From JAJRAG01 sp050010535 (GTDB lineage Archaea; Thermoplasmatota; Thermoplasmata; Methanomassiliicoccales; JACIVX01), in the NCBI GenBank assembly GCA_050010535.1, contig JBEKKT010000004.1, forward strand, positions 1-64,000: a DNA stretch of 64,000 nucleotides, read 5' to 3'. Shown here in pieces: positions 1 to 8,814 of the stretch (within the stretch, counting starts at the first letter, position 1; each line of letters opens with the position of its first letter). The notes beneath the pieces were generated by a model that ran no database searches, was not told where the DNA came from, and was given only the letters and a program-made list of their open reading frames with translations. Made by a program: the position numbers and the translations under genes.

Positions 1-1
1 C

Positions 2-1048
2 GCGGACTCGAGAGGATTGTTGCTCGGGAAGGCCAAGTTCCAGCACGGGAGATCTCGTATTCTTGCCGGGAACTTGAGGAAAGGAGACGGCGTGACTCTC
101 TACCGTCTCGGTGTGAAAAAGGGCGGTTTCGAGGTCAGAGACATCGAGAAGGAGGGAGACTTTTCTGTCATATCCGCGCCGTTCAAAGTCGATGACGGAC
201 AATACCTCGTCTACAAGACAAGAGATGCGGAGTTCGACCGGATCGCTCAGATGATAGATTGCATGGAGTTCCCGAAGGAGGAGGGTGGCAGAAGGAGGCT
301 TGAGCTCAAGCTTCCCCTCTCAGACAGGAGGGCTTCGAAGCGGGAGTTGTCCTTCTACGTTTCCTCTTTGAAGTCACTGGAGAAGGTCATACCGTACGCG
401 ACGAGAGTGTACTTCGAATGGAACAGATATCAGGGGGATGCAAAGTCGATGTGCGAGAACGCTGGCTTAGAATTCGTAATCATGATGCCCAGGGTATCGC
501 CCGAAGTGCCGGATACGGACGAAAAATCGATCATGGTCAGCACCCTCGGTCAGGTTCAAAAGTTCGGCGAGAGGCGACTATATGGGCATTATTCCTTAAA
601 CCTCTTCAACAGTCTCACAGTGCCAGCCCTTTATCAATATACTATATCATTGGAGCTGTCGAAGATGGACATTCTCGATCTGGCAAGACACTACGCCGGT
701 AGGTTGGAGGCGATGGTATTCGGCAGAATAGAGCTAATGGTGACGAAGGACCCGACCCTCGAGGAGGGGACCCTAATAGACAGCAGGGGGAAGAAATTTC
801 CCGTCTACCGCGACAACTCCGGATACGCTCACATACTGAATTCTTCCGATCTGTTACTGCTGGACAACATGGAGGTCGTCGAAAGCATGGGTATAGAGTC
901 ATACGGAATCGACCTTAGGAGGAGGAGCGCCGAGCTTTCGGAACTGGTCGCAAAGGCATTCTACGAAGGAAACGGCAGCTTGAAGGATGAGATTAGGGAG
1001 AGATGCGGGTCTATAACGGCTGGACATTTTCTAAGGGGAGTCATCTAA
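2..1048 (+). CDS. Peptidase U32 family protein, C-terminal part (5' end outside window)
   Basis: The reading frame is open from the first bases of the window to a TAA at 1046, so the true start lies upstream; the TTG at 17 is only the first possible internal start. About 348 residues are visible. The segment around LYGHYSLNLFNS and the later LEAMVFGRIELMV strand, followed by a stretch on a reduced or restored ligand loop (DSRGKKFPVYRD), match the C-terminal half of collagenase-type U32 proteins carrying a DUF3656-like linker domain. Family members act in rRNA or tRNA hydroxylation (RlhA, TrhP) or as putative peptidases; which applies here cannot be told from the visible half. No partner gene is seen downstream. 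Confidence 0.75.
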   Translation, partial: ADSRGLLLGKAKFQHGRSRILAGNLRKGDGVTLYRLGVKKGGFEVRDIEKEGDFSVISAPFKVDDGQYLVYKTRDAEFDRIAQMIDCMEFPKEEGGRRRLELKLPLSDRRASKRELSFYVSSLKSLEKVIPYATRVYFEWNRYQGDAKSMCENAGLEFVIMMPRVSPEVPDTDEKSIMVSTLGQVQKFGERRLYGHYSLNLFNSLTVPALYQYTISLELSKMDILDLARHYAGRLEAMVFGRIELMVTKDPTLEEGTLIDSRGKKFPVYRDNSGYAHILNSSDLLLLDNMEVVESMGIESYGIDLRRRSAELSELVAKAFYEGNGSLKDEIRERCGSITAGHFLRGVI

Positions 1049-1634
1049 TCGATCGCTCCGACTGCCCAATTCGCCCTTCGAGCAGGTTCGCTGGTGATAA
1101 GACTGTAGTATCGCCGGATAATATCTTCCTGCCTTAGCCTTGTTGAAGTGAGATGGCCAGTCCTGGAGGAGAATCGGTGGGATCGCCACCGGGTCTTGTC
1201 GAGATACGGGGCGATCCGCGATCGATTCCTGCTCCTTAGATGGACGCTCGAACAATCGTGTGTGGCGAACTCAGGCGGTCAAGATCGATCGATGGAGTTG
1301 GGGGATTCTCCGACTCGTTCCTGGTTATGATCATTGTTACGTTAGGAATCATGCTTGTGACGAGGGCTGTTTCAGTGACAAGGGGTGGGCTATCGAAAAA
1401 CAACAGGGGGGGGGAATTACCGAACGAGGCCAACCACGATCTGCTCGACCAGGTCCTCTCGAACAAGGATCTGTTCATCAAAGACGGTCTGGTGGATTTC
1501 ACCCTGGTCAGTCAAACTTTCCAACCTATGTCTCCACGCTGACCTTCAAGATGCCGATAAACGAATGGAATATCGTGCTGATTTTGAACGTGTGGAGGAT
1601 CCTGGAACGATCGTCATCTCTTTGTCACACCGTC
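1049..1634. other. Long stretch without a recognisable gene
   Basis: Between the U32 gene and the small zinc-ribbon membrane protein lie about 590 bases with no recognisable homologue on either strand. The one frame worth noting is the 100-codon one at 1240-1542, listed separately. The stretch has no tRNA-like arms and no long inverted repeat that I could find. It may contain a decayed gene. Confidence 0.4.
1240..1542 (+). CDS. Doubtful small single-span membrane protein
   Basis: An ATG-started frame of 100 codons. Residues about 24-45 form a hydrophobic segment (SFLVMIIVTLGIMLVTRAV) followed by a basic patch and an acidic, Leu/Asp-rich C-terminus, a plausible type of small anchored protein. 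No family is recognised and no good ribosome binding site precedes the ATG. The opposite strand is also open over most of the same interval, which weakens the case. It is listed because it is the only coding candidate in a 590-base gap. Confidence 0.22.
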   Translation: MDARTIVCGELRRSRSIDGVGGFSDSFLVMIIVTLGIMLVTRAVSVTRGGLSKNNRGGELPNEANHDLLDQVLSNKDLFIKDGLVDFTLVSQTFQPMSPR

Positions 1635-1976
1635 TCAATGACGCCTGACGATCCTCTCTGCTTCCCTGGAAGCCTTGTCCAGTTCGATAAACTGGAAGAT
1701 GAATGCGAGTATGATCGAGCCGAACATTAGGACAAGAACCGCCTCGGAAGGCAGCGGACTCATGAATTCGAAGTATCCGACATTCATCTGGTATTGTCCA
1801 ACATACAAGGCAATGAAGAGGAGCGCAGCGATGCTTGTAATATACATCAGCCATCCATAGACTGACCTTCTGACGGTGACTGTTGTGCATTTCTCGTGGC
1901 AGATTTCGCATCTTCCTCTACTATACCAGTTCTTCGGATGAAGTGTCTTGCACTCAGGGCAATAGCAGAACTTCAC
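1635..1976 (-). CDS. Small zinc-ribbon membrane protein, two spans
   Basis: A protein of 113 residues. The N-terminus carries two CxxC knuckles (CYCPEC at 4-9 and CEICHEKC near 23-30), typical of a treble-clef or zinc-ribbon fold. Two hydrophobic segments follow, about residues 42-60 and 76-96, and a short basic and acidic tail (DKASREAERIVRRH). It ends with TGA and sits alone between the U32 gene and apgM. The function is unknown; a membrane-tethered zinc ribbon of this size is common among uncharacterised archaeal proteins. Confidence 0.6.
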   Translation of the reverse strand: MKFCYCPECKTLHPKNWYSRGRCEICHEKCTTVTVRRSVYGWLMYITSIAALLFIALYVGQYQMNVGYFEFMSPLPSEAVLVLMFGSIILAFIFQFIELDKASREAERIVRRH

Positions 1977-2070
1977 GCCAACGAGACAGGTTCAACCGAT
2001 ATATTGCTTTTCGGATGACGAACTCGATACGAAAGATGCGCGCACAAAGCCAGGCAGATACGAGAAGTGT

Positions 2071-3303
2071 TCACGCGCCGAACTTCTCAGACCTGTTTAT
2101 TCTGTCCAGCAGTATCGGCATCAGGTCCTTGCCTCGTATCCTGCCCAACCCGCCTTTTGAAGCCGAGACCTCGTCGAAGGCGTCGACTCCATCTCTCACC
2201 GTGCTCTCGGAGCATATGGCCAGGGGCACGGGGTCTCCGCTGTGGTCTCCCACCTCTATCGGCGTGCAATGGTCGGCCAATAGAACGACGACTGTATCCG
2301 ACGAAACTTTCCTCCGCAAAAGCCCGAGCATCTCGTCGATCCGTTCTATTACTTCGATTTTCTTCCTGCAGTCTCCGTCGTGGGAGGCGATGTCGGCAGC
2401 CTTTATGTTGACAAGCACGAAGTCTTTCGACTCCAGCAATCCCAGTGCCGAATTCGCTTTCGCGATCATGTCGGTGTCGAGCCCGCCTGTCGCCCCGTGC
2501 ACCTCAACGACCTCCATCCCGCACACTCTGCAAATGCCTCTGATCAAGGAAACCCCCGCCACGCATGCTGATTCAAGGCCGTATCGGTCCTTGAACGATT
2601 CTATGTCGGGAAACATGCCAGCCCCTCGCGGGAGCAGGATATTAGCCACGGGCTTGCCAGACCCCCTTCTCTTAAGGTTGACTGGGTGATCATTCAACAT
2701 CAGGTATGATTCCTTGACGAAATTGTTCACGGCCTTGGCGGTATTTCTGGCCTCCGGGATCAATGGCCGGCATTTTCGAACCTTGGCCAGAGCATGGGGA
2801 TCAACGTCTGATACGCAGGGCGAGAGTCCTTTTCCCCTCAGCAGCAGGACAGCGCGGTGCTCCGTGGCCTCTCGGACGATGACGTTCACGCCATCGATCC
2901 TAATCTCTGAAAGTGCTTGAACCAACTCGGTCGTCTCAGGCTCCTTGATTCTTCCGGCCCTTCTATCAATGACGTTCAGCTTGTCATCTACGGTGGCGAA
3001 ATTACACCTAAATGCAACATCCCCTTTCTTCCCAACGATTCCGACTCCCGCCGCCTCGAACGGACCTCGCCCTGTATACACCTCAAAAGGATCGTAGCCC
3101 AGGATGGCGAGATGGGATGTGTCGCTTCCGGGGCGGATCCCAGGCGCAATCACGTCCATGATCCCACTTGATCCACGTTGTGCGAACCAGTTCATGTTGG
3201 GCCTGTGGGCCGCTTGGAGGGGGGTTCTGAAATCCAGATCCTTGATCGCTCTGTCCCCCAGACCGTCCATGATCAGCAGGAGGACCTTCCTTCCTTGACT
3301 CAT
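2071..3303 (-). CDS. apgM: 2,3-bisphosphoglycerate-independent phosphoglycerate mutase, archaeal type
   Basis: A protein of 410 residues, the normal length for the archaeal aPGAM family of the alkaline phosphatase superfamily, which interconverts 3- and 2-phosphoglycerate. Visible metal and catalytic motifs: MDGLGDR at 12-18 with metal-binding Asp13, GSDTSH around 59-64 with the presumed nucleophile Ser60, and the C-terminal ADHCTPIEVGDHSGDP block with its Asp/His metal ligands. The long DUF-like insertion between them carries LKRRGSGKP, as in homologues. The ATG at 3301-3303 is preceded by an AT-rich stretch. It is cytosolic and serves glycolysis or gluconeogenesis; a glycerate 2-kinase that also yields 2-phosphoglycerate lies at the far end of the window. 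Confidence 0.93.
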   Translation of the reverse strand: MSQGRKVLLLIMDGLGDRAIKDLDFRTPLQAAHRPNMNWFAQRGSSGIMDVIAPGIRPGSDTSHLAILGYDPFEVYTGRGPFEAAGVGIVGKKGDVAFRCNFATVDDKLNVIDRRAGRIKEPETTELVQALSEIRIDGVNVIVREATEHRAVLLLRGKGLSPCVSDVDPHALAKVRKCRPLIPEARNTAKAVNNFVKESYLMLNDHPVNLKRRGSGKPVANILLPRGAGMFPDIESFKDRYGLESACVAGVSLIRGICRVCGMEVVEVHGATGGLDTDMIAKANSALGLLESKDFVLVNIKAADIASHDGDCRKKIEVIERIDEMLGLLRRKVSSDTVVVLLADHCTPIEVGDHSGDPVPLAICSESTVRDGVDAFDEVSASKGGLGRIRGKDLMPILLDRINRSEKFGA

Positions 3304-3352
3304 TTATATCATGTACTATATCGGTGAGGGCGTAGAAAAAGCTCACTGGTCA

Positions 3353-3745
3353 TCAGGCGATCTCTGCAGACTTGTCCCTAGACCATATCTCCTCGGGCAG
3401 GGTGTCATACAAACAGGCTTCCTCCGGTTCCGCCCCGGATAACCGACTTAGCTCTCTGGCGATTTCGTCCATATTCAGATCCCAATAGAAAATCCTCCAG
3501 GTCCTTCCGCTCGGGAGGGTCGCCTCCTCCCAATGAGTTTTCAATAGCTTGAGGTCCTGTAGGAAGTAAAACAGCCTCCTGTCTTCCTGATCAAGACAGT
3601 TGTCTATGACGGACACACCGAATCCAAAGTAGTTCAGCAGTCGGAGGGCCAAGTCCTTAGCAGGGCTCCCGCTGATTCCGACCTTGCTTTCGATAACCTT
3701 GGATAGAGTCCTAAGGTTCAACGTCGCTTCGTTCTTTCGTGTCAT
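3353..3745 (-). CDS. Small wHTH-like protein, paralogue of the one at 33414 (DUF6015-like)
   Basis: A protein of 130 residues. It matches the protein encoded at 33414-33776 along its whole length: both show a helical N-terminus, an FFG/YFG turn, VIDN, then EDRRLFYFLQDLKLL, a WRIFYWDL strand and an acidic tail ending in EEIW-R. The layout (helices followed by a W-rich beta wing) resembles a winged helix. From memory such proteins fall in DUF6015, seen mainly in Thermoplasmata; that name is not verified here. A TATA-like CTATTTATAGC lies on the minus strand about 27-37 bases before the ATG, so the transcript is probably nearly leaderless. Confidence 0.7.
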   Translation of the reverse strand: MTRKNEATLNLRTLSKVIESKVGISGSPAKDLALRLLNYFGFGVSVIDNCLDQEDRRLFYFLQDLKLLKTHWEEATLPSGRTWRIFYWDLNMDEIARELSRLSGAEPEEACLYDTLPEEIWSRDKSAEIA

Positions 3746-3771
3746 AGTCGCCTCATTCCTCTTGCTCTGAT

Positions 3772-3782
3772 GCTATAAATAG
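3772..3782 (-). promoter_or_regulatory. TATA box for the DUF6015-like gene
   Basis: Read on the minus strand the bases are CTATTTATAGC, a good archaeal TATA element. It lies 27-37 bases before the ATG at 3745, which predicts transcription starting at or just before the start codon. Confidence 0.55.
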
Positions 3783-3889
3783 ATTGCTTTGCCATAAATT
3801 GTTTGAGCACCGGATATGAGCATGGACATCGAGTGAACTTCATTGCCGGCTTGGATTATGAAATCTAGTTCGATGCGTCCGCGTATACT

Positions 3890-5079
3890 TCAAACAAAAG
3901 AGACAAGGCTCGCCAGAAGAAGTGTTGCCTTTCCCAACCTATGTTCTCCCATGACACTCTTGTCCTTGGTGAGAAACATCAGTGGAATAACAATGAAGGG
4001 AAGTAGGGCCCCGTTCAGATACTGTGTGAAGACCATTATCTGAATTTGGTTTGGCAAGAGTGAAGCGACTCCCGCCACAGTGAGCGCCAAAACGAATGCC
4101 AGTCTGAATCCTCTCTTCGTGATTCTTCCATGATATCCCAGAAAACCAGAAGCGTTGTAGACGCTACCTAGGCCCACAGTAACAACGGCTGATATGCCTG
4201 CACATGCGAAAGCAATAGCAAACAACGTCAATCCAATGCTCCCAAACCTATCGTGGAATGGAGCAGCTATGTCCAGGAAACCGCTCACAGGCTTCCCTTT
4301 GATCAGGATTGTTGCAATTGCTATCACGACTACATTCAGAACCGTACCTGTTAGAATGCTGAGAACAGAGTCTATCCTCGCTTTGGTCACTGATTTCCTG
4401 CGCTCAACCAGTTCTTCCACACTGCTCTATGATGGTGAACCCACCCCTTCTCATGAACCAGTCCACTGTGCAAGACAACGTAAGTGGGCATGATCGAGGC
4501 TCCAATCACGGCCTCTGCATAGTAGAAGGAATTCGCTTTGAAGGATGGCACCAATGAGTCGAGCGCAATTGTTCCAAGAGGAGCATTCAGAACGAAAAGG
4601 AAGTATAAGTAAGCCAAGAAGATCGTCGTTACCAGGAGCATTAGCACTCTCTCTAGTTTGCCATACGAACTGAAGTAAACCAGAATCGATATGAGCGTTA
4701 CTGAAGCAGCTATACCCACAGAATAGGCTACTCCGAATAGGAAGGAAATTGCAAGACTAAGACCCATGACTTCGGCGGTCAATGTGGAAAAGTCTAGAAA
4801 AAGCGAAGTAGCAAAGAGCGGATAGGAATAGTGCTTCCCGTATCTCTCGTATATGTTCTCTGCAAGAGTTTTCCCTGTGACAACCCCAAGTCTTGCGCTG
4901 ATTTCTTGAATTCCAATCAGTAGTATGCCTGAATACAGGGCGGCCCACAGGATTTCAAATCCGAATATTGCTCCAGAGGCGGTGGACGTGACAATGCTGG
5001 CGGGGTCGAATAGCTCCACCGATACCAGGACGGCAGGCCCCATGATCGCAAATGCCTTGACGATGCCTCTTATGTTCAT
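3890..5079 (-). pseudogene. NRAMP-family metal transporter gene with a frameshift
   Basis: Two adjacent frames together make one NRAMP-type transporter. The first (5079 down to 4387) has six or more membrane spans with the TM1 motif FDPASIVTSTASGA, the IQEISARLGVVTGK segment after TM2 and the TM6 segment ASIMPTYVVLHS. The second (4420 down to 3890) supplies the remaining spans. The two frames overlap in a repeat-like gtgtgg at about 4420; a 1- or 2-base change there restores a continuous protein of about 395 residues. Family transporters import divalent metals with protons. The usual DPGN motif reads DPAS and the TM6 MPH reads MPT, so substrate choice may differ. Either a recent inactivation or a sequencing error. 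Confidence 0.72.
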
Positions 5080-5366
5080 CAGAGCAGTCTCATTATGCTC
5101 AAACGCAAATTAAGAATCTTCCCGTTCATACCAGAAAACAGGGCATCCCTCGTCGCAATTGTTCCCGTATCCTCTATGCTCAGGTCGACTGATAACTCGT
5201 CCTTGCCTTCTTGAGAGCAGACTGGATCTTTCCATTTGTTAGACTCGTTCATTAATTACGAGATCGGTGCATCGTCACCAGGTCCAGTGCCATGCCCCGA
5301 CACTTATCACAGTTCTGAAGGCAGATAAGGAGAGGCAGAATCTAGATATGATAGTTCTCAGAGAAT
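5080..5366. other. Gap of about 290 bases
   Basis: Between the divergently placed NRAMP-like gene and the fibronectin III gene. No gene, tRNA or strong hairpin is seen. It should hold the promoters of both flanking genes, but no clean TATA box stands out. Confidence 0.3.
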
Positions 5367-5804
5367 ATGAAGAAAGAATTTTGTGCATGTAGAGAACTCA
5401 ACACCGGGGATGAGTTGAAAAAGGGAACGAAATATGCTCTCGTAGGCACGATTGTCATCCTCATCATCTACGTGATAACAGCCTTGGCAGTAGCGCGATG
5501 GGAACGGGATACAGCCACAGTTCCAGGTGTGCCAACGAATCTGCAGGCGGTTCCAGGCGATGGATCTGTTTTCCTCAAATGGAATGCTTCATCGAGCGAC
5601 GGTGGCGCGCCGATATACTACTATGTCATCTATATGGATGGACGAGCTATCAGGAATTCGGCCGTTACGTCAGACACGATCAGTCGTCTTGTTAACGATC
5701 AACCCCACTCATTCTATGTAAGAGCTCTCAATATCATCGGGCTAAGCGAGAAAAGTAACTCAGTCATGGTGATGCCTGCGAAGACTCCTGACTTACACTT
5801 CTGA
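5367..5804 (+). CDS. Membrane-anchored fibronectin type III domain protein
   Basis: A protein of 145 residues. Residues about 25-45 (YALVGTIVILIIYVITALAV) form one membrane anchor, after which the chain is probably outside the cell. Residues about 53-140 are a single fibronectin type III domain: PGVPTNLQAVPGDG, the LKWNASSSDGG turn, YYYVIYMDG, and the HSFYVRALN...G.SEKSN strand pair are all typical. Such domains mediate adhesion or act as spacers on cell-surface proteins. It is a stand-alone gene with no enzyme domain, which is short for this type; it may be the remainder of a larger surface protein or a small surface protein in its own right. Confidence 0.7.
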   Translation: MKKEFCACRELNTGDELKKGTKYALVGTIVILIIYVITALAVARWERDTATVPGVPTNLQAVPGDGSVFLKWNASSSDGGAPIYYYVIYMDGRAIRNSAVTSDTISRLVNDQPHSFYVRALNIIGLSEKSNSVMVMPAKTPDLHF

Positions 5805-5921
5805 TGGTTCTGACGGATAAGGGACCCCGAGGGGTAAACAAAAAGGGAAAGCGTTTGAAGGCGCGGCGATGTGATTTCATTTTTGATTGAAATTGAAAAA
5901 TAGAATTCTGGATTTGCTCGA

Positions 5922-6009
5922 TGGTGCAGGGGGTGCGATTTGAACGCACGGACCCCTTCGGGACAAGGTCCTAAGCCTTGCGCCTTTGGCCAAGCTTGGC
6001 TACCCCTGC
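5922..6009 (-). tRNA. tRNA-Leu (anticodon UAG)
   Basis: On the minus strand the acceptor stem GCAGGGG pairs with CCCCTGC. The anticodon stem CAAGG/CCTTG closes the loop CTTAGGA, giving anticodon TAG. A long variable arm (CCC-GAA-GGG) marks a class II tRNA, and the T-arm is GTGCG TTCAAAT CGCAC. Discriminator A is followed by an encoded CCA (5922-5924). No intron is seen. Confidence 0.93.
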
Positions 6010-6145
6010 AGATACTCGCAGGATGTTTTCAAGATTATTAATCCTTTCTTAGTCTCCACAGTCGAATCGACCGTCTGATCGGTTCTGGTTATGCTTAGAT
6101 CGTGTTTGAATCAATTATGCCGCAGAAGACGATAAGCCGCAGTGA

Positions 6146-6583
6146 CTACTCTAGATATAATATAAGATACTGAGCTACTACCTCAAATGCGATTGACTTC
6201 TTGCTCGAATATGCCTTGATCTTTCCTCTCACAGCGATAACGTCGTCTTTTCCAGAGAGAACGATTCTCTCCAAGTACGCCTCCTGCTTGTCCAATCTGA
6301 GAAAGAAAGAACACTCGTCGTCTATCCTTCGGTCCAATGTCCTCAGAAGCTCAGCGATGTTGGTCTTTCCCAGTTTATCGAAGAATGCGTCGATGTCCTT
6401 TTTCCGCTTGACTGCTACTTCTAGGATTGTGATCGGGTTTCCATGATACCCCGATGACTTCATTCTTGAGACATCGCTCGCGCCCGAAACGAAGATCAGA
6501 GCCTTGACGACGCGCTCTTCATCCTCTGTCGCATGGACGAAGGCTCTGAAGTTCAGGTTGTGGAATGACATCTGAGCTATCAT
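6146..6583 (-). CDS. COG1325-type RNA-binding protein, exosome-associated family
   Basis: A protein of 145 residues beginning MIAQMSFHNLNFRAFVHATEDEERV, which is the characteristic opening of the archaeal COG1325 family (predicted exosome subunit or RNA-binding protein; the ATEDEERV segment is the strongest match). The body HGNPITILEV and FFLRLDKQEAY also fit. ATG at 6583 or the second Met (6571) could be the start. Family proteins are small alpha/beta RNA binders, often encoded near ribosome or exosome genes; here the neighbours are a tRNA and the por operon, so context adds little. It ends in TAG. Confidence 0.75.
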   Translation of the reverse strand: MIAQMSFHNLNFRAFVHATEDEERVVKALIFVSGASDVSRMKSSGYHGNPITILEVAVKRKKDIDAFFDKLGKTNIAELLRTLDRRIDDECSFFLRLDKQEAYLERIVLSGKDDVIAVRGKIKAYSSKKSIAFEVVAQYLILYLE

Positions 6584-6745
6584 GTTCTTATTGTCAGATA
6601 TTCCTTTCCGAGTGAGATATTGCTATTTCGCGACTCTGGTTTGCTTCCCTTGCTAAGAAGCTACGAATGAATGATTCTGACCCAAGGCATTCTACGAAAT
6701 TGTATTGACATTTATTAGCACGCCAGATACTCCATCTAACAAAGG

Positions 6746-6753
6746 TTTATAAT
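6746..6753 (+). promoter_or_regulatory. TATA box of the por-ior operon
   Basis: TTTATAAT within ggtttataatc lies about 33-40 bases before the ATG at 6786. It is the only good TATA element between the divergent COG1325 gene and porG and probably drives the whole six-gene operon. Confidence 0.5.
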
Positions 6754-6785
6754 CAAAAACGAGATTCAAGAGCGGTGTTAAGTAC

Positions 6786-7337
6786 ATGATTGAGATAAGG
6801 ATGCACGGTCGAGGCGGCCAGGGAGCGGTCGTAGCCTCAGAAATGCTCGCTCGGGCCGCCGTGAAAGATGGGATGCACGCCTCAGCATTTCCGTTTTTTG
6901 GAGTAGAAAGGCGTGGCTGTCCCGTTACAGCATACTGCAGAATCGACGATAAGCCCATAAGAATCCACGCTGGGATATACGAGCCCGACTATGTGATCGT
7001 GCTCGATCCAAGCCTCATGAGCCTGGTCGATGTCTTCCAGGGCCTGAAACCAGACGGTAAGATCCTGATCAATACTACCAGGACGAGAGAGGAGCTGAAG
7101 ATAAAGCCCCCGAACAAGATGGTGACCGTCGACGCTACAGGAATTGCGCTCAAACGCGGACTCGGAAGCGAGACGGCCCCGATAGTCAACACGGCCATCA
7201 TCGGAGCTTTCGTCAAGATGTTCCCGAAGATTTCGATAGGCTCGCTGCTAGAAAGCGTGAAGGCGGCGGCCCCCGCGAAGAAAGAAGACAATGCTGCTGC
7301 AGCCAAGGACGCTTATGAGATAACTGAGGAGGTTTGA
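6786..7337 (+). CDS. porG: Pyruvate (2-oxoacid):ferredoxin oxidoreductase, gamma subunit
   Basis: A protein of 183 residues. The opening MIEIRMHGRGGQGAVVASEML is the standard gamma-subunit start; FPFFGVERRGCPVTAYCRI follows, the usual motif for contact with the CoA/TPP-binding subunits. It is the first gene of an operon in the order gamma-delta-alpha-beta, as in Pyrococcus and other archaea with four-subunit enzymes. The complex is cytosolic, oxygen sensitive, and converts pyruvate plus CoA to acetyl-CoA, CO2 and reduced ferredoxin. The C-terminal 25 residues are rich in Ala and Lys, an extension of no evident function. Confidence 0.9.
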   Translation: MIEIRMHGRGGQGAVVASEMLARAAVKDGMHASAFPFFGVERRGCPVTAYCRIDDKPIRIHAGIYEPDYVIVLDPSLMSLVDVFQGLKPDGKILINTTRTREELKIKPPNKMVTVDATGIALKRGLGSETAPIVNTAIIGAFVKMFPKISIGSLLESVKAAAPAKKEDNAAAAKDAYEITEEV

Positions 7338-7342
7338 GCTAC

Positions 7343-7627
7343 ATGGTCGTTCTCGAAACGTACAAAGATCTGCCCTCCACGCCGGTCACCTTCCGCTCCA
7401 CGGAAAGCAACAAGACCGGAACTTGGAGGACGATTCGACCTGTCTTCAACGAAAGCAAGTGCACGAGATGCTACATCTGCTGGAAGTACTGCCCAGATCT
7501 CAGTGTCGAAGTAGCTAGCGAAGGCGACTTCCCCAAGATCGACTACGATTACTGCAAAGGATGCGGCATCTGCGCGAACGAGTGCCCTTCTGAGGCCATA
7601 GTCATGGAGAAGGAGGCGCGTAAATGA
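7343..7627 (+). CDS. porD: 2-oxoacid:ferredoxin oxidoreductase, delta (ferredoxin-like) subunit
   Basis: An 8Fe-8S ferredoxin-type protein of about 94 residues from the ATG at 7343. The two cluster motifs are CTRCYICWKYCP and CKGCGICANECP, separated by the usual DFPKIDYDY stretch. Its start lies 6 bases after the porG stop and it ends overlapping the porA ATG (ATGA), so translation is coupled. It passes electrons from the TPP-site cluster to ferredoxin. An alternative in-frame start lies at 7334, overlapping porG, but the residues from 7343 onwards fit the family better. Confidence 0.92.
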   Translation: MVVLETYKDLPSTPVTFRSTESNKTGTWRTIRPVFNESKCTRCYICWKYCPDLSVEVASEGDFPKIDYDYCKGCGICANECPSEAIVMEKEARK

Positions 7628-8814
7628 TCGAAGTAATGACATCCAACTACGCCGCCGCGCACGGGGCACGACTCTCCAAGGTCGAGGTCATAGCGGCATA
7701 TCCCATCACCCCGGCGAGCAGCATAGCCGAGAAGCTTGCAGAGATGTCGGTGAAGGGTGAGTTGCATGGCCAGTACATCCTCGTGGAGAGCGAGCACAGC
7801 GCTATGTCACTCTTGATTGGCGCGTCGTATGTCGGAGCAAGGACTTTCACGGCCACTTCCTCCCAAGGACTCGCCCTGATGCACGAAATGCTCTATTGGG
7901 CGACGGGCGCAAGAAGACCGATAGTCATGACCGTCGTCTCACGAGCTATGGCCCCGCCGTGGAACATCTGGGGAGACCAGATGGACGTTATAGGGGAGAG
8001 GGACACCGGATGGATGCAGTTTTTCTGCGAGAACAATCAGGAGACGCTCGACACGATCATAATGTCCTACAAGATAGCGGAGGACCGGTCCGTCATGTTG
8101 CCTGCGATGGTCATCGAGGATGGGTTCATTTTGTCCCATACATTTGAGGCCGTGGACTTACCAAGTCAAGACGATGTCGATGAATTTCTTCCGAAGTTCA
8201 ATCCTGAGTTAAAGATCGACTTCAATGACCCGAGGCGCTTCGGAGGCTTGGTCATGCCCGACTGGTGGTCCGAGTTCCGATTCAGGATCTCGGAGGACAT
8301 GGAGGGCGCGAAGAAAAAGATCGTCGAGGTCGATAAAGAGTTCGGGAAGAAGTTCGACAGGAGCTACGGCGGTCTGGTCGAGTTCTACAACTGCGACGAT
8401 GCGGACGTGGTCCTCGCTCTCGCTGGATCGGCGGTGGGCACCGCAAAGGAAGTCTCCGACAGAATGAGAGAGCGCGGAAAGAAGGTCGGGGTCGTCAAAA
8501 TCAAGACGCTCCGCCCATTGCCGGCAGAGGAACTGAAGAAACTGAACGATATGGTGCCTGTGGTCGGGGTTTTCGATAGGAGTTACAACTTCGGGCACGG
8601 CGCGGGCATCTTCAGCGAGGTAAGGAACGGCATATACTCACCAGGCGGCGGCCCGTTCATGAAGGACTATGTCGGAGGCATGGGCGGCAGGGACTTCACC
8701 CCGAAGCACATGGAGTGGGTGTTCGAGGATCTCTTGAAGATAAAGAAAGAGCAGAAGGTCGACAGAATGGTCGAGTGGCTTCCTCTACGGGACGGAACGG
8801 GGAGGTGGTATTGA
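7624..8814 (+). CDS. porA: Pyruvate (2-oxoacid):ferredoxin oxidoreductase, alpha subunit
   Basis: A protein of 396 residues, standard for the alpha subunit. Recognisable: AAYPITPASSIAEKLAEM near residue 25, VESEHSAMSLLIGASYVGARTFTATSSQGL near 60, and the APPWNIWGDQMD segment close to residue 115. Residues about 260-390 form the transketolase C-terminal-like domain (VVGVFDRSYNFGHGAG). ATG at 7624 overlaps the porD stop and the stop at 8812 abuts porB, so this is one translational unit. Substrate preference between pyruvate and branched-chain 2-oxoacids cannot be proven by eye; the beta subunit favours pyruvate. Confidence 0.92.
   Translation: MIEVMTSNYAAAHGARLSKVEVIAAYPITPASSIAEKLAEMSVKGELHGQYILVESEHSAMSLLIGASYVGARTFTATSSQGLALMHEMLYWATGARRPIVMTVVSRAMAPPWNIWGDQMDVIGERDTGWMQFFCENNQETLDTIIMSYKIAEDRSVMLPAMVIEDGFILSHTFEAVDLPSQDDVDEFLPKFNPELKIDFNDPRRFGGLVMPDWWSEFRFRISEDMEGAKKKIVEVDKEFGKKFDRSYGGLVEFYNCDDADVVLALAGSAVGTAKEVSDRMRERGKKVGVVKIKTLRPLPAEELKKLNDMVPVVGVFDRSYNFGHGAGIFSEVRNGIYSPGGGPFMKDYVGGMGGRDFTPKHMEWVFEDLLKIKKEQKVDRMVEWLPLRDGTGRWY

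Noticed and set aside
1883..2689. Long plus-strand frame of 268 codons opposite apgM
   Set aside because: It lies antisense to a complete, motif-bearing phosphoglycerate mutase gene and its product is Ser/Arg-rich with no family.
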